NCBI GenBank assembly: GCA_026708325.1 | Contig: JAPOVC010000014.1 | Span: forward strand, 62,001-126,000 | Direction of reading: 5' to 3' | Source: Anaerolineaceae bacterium | GTDB lineage: Bacteria; Chloroflexota; Anaerolineae; Aggregatilineales; Phototrophicaceae | Length of the DNA stretch: 64,000 nt | Shown: positions 61,576-64,000 of the stretch, piece after piece | Layout of the letters: each line of letters opens with the position of its first letter | How positions within the stretch are numbered: position 1 is the first letter of the stretch | Notes under the pieces: model-generated | Seen by the model: the letters and a program-made list of their open reading frames with translations, nothing else | What the model was told of the DNA's origin: nothing | Database searches by the model: none | Position numbers and translations under genes: made by a program

Positions 61576-63222
61576 GTGTCGTTGACGCATGCTGTCACTG
61601 TGCAGGCCTTGTTGCAGTTCGCGCTGCCTTTGGGCACGACCCTGGTAAGTGGTTCGGAATCGGCCCGAATCAGCTGGTCCGTGACCATTCGCGCGCAACC
61701 CCCTGCCTTGCCGGACGTATCCAGCGGGGACATGGTGTTGCTGGCGATGGGCATGCTACGTGCCTACAACAGCCGCATCACCCTGGCGGAAGTCATTGAC
61801 AGCCTCGCCGGCGCCGGTGTGCAGGTGATGGCCGTGCGGGATGAAATCCCTGATGAAGCGCGCTCCTGCGCCGCCAGTCGCGACGTCTGTCTGCTCGCCT
61901 TGCCGCCGGACTGCAATCTCCCCAGCGTGGAACGGGCCGTAAACGCCCTGATCGTGAATCAGGCGGCCCAACTCAACCAGCGTGCCCAGGAGATCCAGCG
62001 GCAACTGACGCGTCGGGCGGCCGAAAACCACGATCTTGCCAGCCTTTTGCAAATCGTCGCGCGGGCGACTGCCTGCACTGTCGTCCTGCACGATGAATCC
62101 GGCGCGCTCCTTGCGAGAGTCTCTCCCAACCTGAAACGCCGCTTCCCCGAGAGGGGAGAATCCGAGGATTTCATGCTCAGGACCTTTCAGTCCTGGTTGC
62201 AACGGGAAGCCCCGGTCAGTGAAGGCAACATCGTTGCCAGCCCTCTGGGGTTCACGACGGTCCTGCTGGTGGAAAAACGCGTGGCAGGTTGGCTCTCCCT
62301 TCTCGCAAAGGGCGGCACCCTTGAGGAGTTTCCGCGCCTGGTGCTCGGTCATGGTGCGGACGTCTGCTCAATAGAGCTGGCTCGCAACCGCGCCATCGCC
62401 GTGGCGGTGGAACAGACCCGCGGTGACTGGGTGCAAATGTGGCTGAGTGGCGTTCAGGCGGATGATGACATGATGGCGTCGCGCGCGCGCCAGGCGGGAT
62501 TCGACACGGACAGCCCCTGCATGGTTTCCGTGTTCCGCATCCCGGGCGGGGCCGGCAACGAATCGCTGGAATTGCTCTCCAGTCTGATTCGCGACGACAT
62601 GCATCGGCGTCAACTGGACGGGGCAGTCGGGCAATATGTCGACATGATCGTCGCGCTCTATTCCATGAGCAATGGCGCGCGCCCCTCGCGAATCCGCGAC
62701 ATCATAGGCGATCAGCAGGTCCTGCTGGCGACCAGGATGAAAACCGGTCACGTGGACGTTGGTATTAGCCGTCCGGGGTCTGGCCTGGCGGCCATGAGAG
62801 AAGCCTGGCGTGAAGCGCGCGATGCCCTGGGCATCGCCAATGAGTTGGGCGACACCAATCAGGTGACCTACTACGGGGACCTGAAACTGTACCAGTTGTT
62901 GCTGGCGCTCAAGGAACACAACCTGGAGGAACTGGAACAATTTCACAATGCCACCCTGGCGACCTTGCTGGAACACGATGGCCGGCGTCAGGGAGAGTAC
63001 ATTCGAACACTCAATGGCTTCTTTCAGGCCAATGGCAATCTGGCCCGGGCCGCCAAGGAACTGGACGTGCATCGCAACACGCTCGTGTACCGGCTGGAAC
63101 GCATCAGGAAGCTGACCAATCTCAACCTGGATGATGCCGAGAACCGTCTGATCCTGCACCTGGCGCTCAAGATCCAGCGAGTGTTGGCGACTGTTCCCGG
63201 CGTGCAACATTCAATACGTTGA
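61576..63222 (+). CDS. PucR/CdaR-type transcriptional regulator
   Basis: 548 residues. The N-terminal region (LTHAVTVQALLQFALPLGTTLVSG) is the PucR purine-catabolism-type ligand domain. A GAF-like middle domain follows. The C-terminal HTH_30 (NGFFQANGNLARAAKELDVHRNTLVYRLERIRKLTNLNL) binds DNA. The start is taken as GTG 61576, giving the family N-terminus MSLTHAV; an ATG at 61525 would add 17 basic residues. It is alone, with a palindrome at 61455-61476 upstream, and the inducer is unknown. Confidence 0.85.
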   Translation: MSLTHAVTVQALLQFALPLGTTLVSGSESARISWSVTIRAQPPALPDVSSGDMVLLAMGMLRAYNSRITLAEVIDSLAGAGVQVMAVRDEIPDEARSCAASRDVCLLALPPDCNLPSVERAVNALIVNQAAQLNQRAQEIQRQLTRRAAENHDLASLLQIVARATACTVVLHDESGALLARVSPNLKRRFPERGESEDFMLRTFQSWLQREAPVSEGNIVASPLGFTTVLLVEKRVAGWLSLLAKGGTLEEFPRLVLGHGADVCSIELARNRAIAVAVEQTRGDWVQMWLSGVQADDDMMASRARQAGFDTDSPCMVSVFRIPGGAGNESLELLSSLIRDDMHRRQLDGAVGQYVDMIVALYSMSNGARPSRIRDIIGDQQVLLATRMKTGHVDVGISRPGSGLAAMREAWREARDALGIANELGDTNQVTYYGDLKLYQLLLALKEHNLEELEQFHNATLATLLEHDGRRQGEYIRTLNGFFQANGNLARAAKELDVHRNTLVYRLERIRKLTNLNLDDAENRLILHLALKIQRVLATVPGVQHSIR

Positions 63223-63234
63223 ACGCCTGACGAC

Positions 63235-63456
63235 TCAGGACGGGGCCTGTTCCTCTTCAAAGATGATGCGGCGCGGCTCGACAGGCATGACAACGGCCAT
63301 GACCAGATAGATGAGCACGCCAGGCCCGCCGGCCAGCGCCAGGAAAAGGAAGAGCAGGCGCGTAATCGTGGCATCAACGCCCAGGAAATCCGCCAGACCG
63401 CCGCAGACTCCGGCCAACTGACGATCCCTGAGCGAGCGATAAAGTTTGCGTTTCAA
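63235..63456 (-). CDS. PspC domain protein
   Basis: 73 residues. KLYRSLRDRQLAGVCGGLADFLGVD is the PspC signature, followed by a membrane helix (LLFLFLALAGGPGVLIYLVMAVVMP). Such proteins sit in the inner membrane and respond to envelope stress. The start is TTG at 63456 with GGAGG nine bases before it. It ends 12 bases from the convergent regulator gene. Confidence 0.85.
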   Translation of the reverse strand: MKRKLYRSLRDRQLAGVCGGLADFLGVDATITRLLFLFLALAGGPGVLIYLVMAVVMPVEPRRIIFEEEQAPS

Positions 63457-63517
63457 GGGAACTGCCCTCCGTCAACCCACTCAATATCCTGTTACGGACT
63501 GAGGGCAGAAAAGTTGC

Positions 63518-63537
63518 AAAAACCGCTTTTCTGGCGG
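63518..63537 (-). terminator. Weak intrinsic terminator after the GXGXG-domain gene
   Basis: On the minus strand CCGC-(seven-base loop)-GCGG (63537-63523) followed by five T (63522-63518), about ten bases after the stop. The stem is only four base pairs, so efficiency is doubtful. Confidence 0.35.
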
Positions 63538-63546
63538 ACGAAACCC

Positions 63547-64000
63547 TTACTGTTCAGGTTCGTGCAGGAGTGGCGCGATTCGGATGAAGTAGTCCTGCGG
63601 CCGGGACTTCAGATTGTACAGGTGCTGCACGGCATCTGCCTGGCGGTTGTCCTCCAGCGTCTTGATGTAGATGTCGAGCATTTCCTGCACGTCGCTGATG
63701 CCGGTCTCATCCAGCGAATAAATGTCGACAGCGGCGCCTGGCGCAATGCGGCTGCGAATTGCCTCCACTGTCAGATTCATTTCCGGTTGAATGCGTTGAT
63801 AAATCACACCACCGGTCATGCCGGCACAGATCCACGGGCCAGGGTCGCCGAGCACCAGGGCCCGCCCCGAGGTCATGTACTCGAAAGCGTAGCCCTTGAG
63901 ATGCGCACGGGCGCCGATACCGCCCAGGTCATCGCGCAGGGGTTCGCCGACTTCTCCGCCAAAGACGACGTCCGCGCCGCTAAAACGGATACAGGCTCGC
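63547..64000 (-). CDS. Glutamate synthase GXGXG-domain protein, 5' end outside window
   Basis: About 150 residues visible, open to the window edge, so the start is beyond it. CIRFSGADVVFGGEVGEPLRDDLGGIGARAHLKGYAFEYMTSGRALVLGDPGPW and AGMTGGVIYQRI form the C-terminal parallel beta-helix (GXGXG) domain of the glutamate synthase large subunit, written here in parts of the frame read from the opposite strand. The visible part ends NLKSRPQDYFIRIAPLLHEPEQ. The domain could be a stand-alone subunit or the end of GltB. This cannot be told from here. Confidence 0.75.
   Translation of the reverse strand, partial: RACIRFSGADVVFGGEVGEPLRDDLGGIGARAHLKGYAFEYMTSGRALVLGDPGPWICAGMTGGVIYQRIQPEMNLTVEAIRSRIAPGAAVDIYSLDETGISDVQEMLDIYIKTLEDNRQADAVQHLYNLKSRPQDYFIRIAPLLHEPEQ

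Noticed and set aside
1..64000. tRNA, rRNA, CRISPR array, insertion sequence, prophage or replication origin
   Set aside because: Intergenic gaps are mostly under 100 bases. I found no cloverleaf, repeat array, transposase, integrase or DnaA-box cluster.

Overview
The window is a gene-dense, GC-rich stretch of a bacterial chromosome. It has short or overlapping gene junctions, frequent GTG and TTG starts, clear Shine-Dalgarno sites and several good sigma70-type promoters. The gene content points to the Chloroflexota, with the class undetermined: LysW-carrier lysine genes, luciferase-like (F420/flavin-type) oxidoreductases, the radical SAM TIGR03960/DUF2344 pair, a membrane-anchored Mur ligase, a seven-helix sensor-like protein without a kinase domain, and an actinobacterial/eukaryotic-like IleS. 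I see no insertion sequence, phage gene, CRISPR array, tRNA or rRNA. The taxonomic call rests on gene families recognised by eye, not on a search.

Layout. 1-900: end of an ornithine-cyclodeaminase-family gene. 902-6044 (minus): lysW-lysX-lysY-lysZ-lysJ-lysK, preceded at 6100-6307 by a promoter, a lysine-codon leader peptide and a terminator/antiterminator pair. 6312-10706 (minus): peptide ABC transporter (binding protein, two permeases) with a fructosamine-kinase-like gene. 10814-14711 (plus): M24 peptidase, RidA, two luciferase-like oxidoreductases and a TIGR04076 protein. 14718-15881 (minus): rpmF-fabD. 16257-19453 (plus): sugar-type ABC transporter with a Tat-type binding protein. 19468-31757 (minus): acyltransferase, pseudouridine synthase, dehydrogenase, glycosyltransferase, Ddl, M20 hydrolase, membrane Mur ligase, alpha/beta hydrolase, an odd MurA-like protein and a radical SAM protein. 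31842-33394 (minus): psuG and a DUF2344 gene. 33487-34146: SRAP protein. 34162-39241 (minus): FtsK translocase, a seven-helix/GAF-like protein and an acetyltransferase. 39443-40690 (minus): principal-type sigma factor. 41167-49751 (plus): argC-argB-argD-argJ-carA-carB, followed by hpt and cca. 51866-53792 (minus): TPR protein, URO-D-family protein, rsmD. 53911-58032 (plus): two acetyltransferases, AlaX, an unknown protein and two TPR membrane proteins. 58098-61391: a tiny leader ORF, then ileS. 61576-63222: PucR-type regulator. 63235-64000 (minus): PspC protein and the end of a glutamate-synthase GXGXG-domain gene.

How it fits together. Two parallel amino-acid systems sit in one window. One is a LysW-carrier set, and the other is a complete acetyl-cycle arginine set (ArgC, B, D, J) fused into one operon with carbamoyl-phosphate synthetase. 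Because arginine already has its own genes, and because the lysW leader peptide carries a Lys-Val-Lys-Lys run just before an antiterminator, the LysW set most likely makes lysine and is controlled by lysyl-tRNA supply through classical attenuation. This attenuator is the most notable finding. The cell-wall-like block at 23-30 kb is the second: its MurA homologue lacks the usual catalytic lysine and cysteine loop, and its Mur ligase has membrane helices in place of the usual substrate-binding domain.
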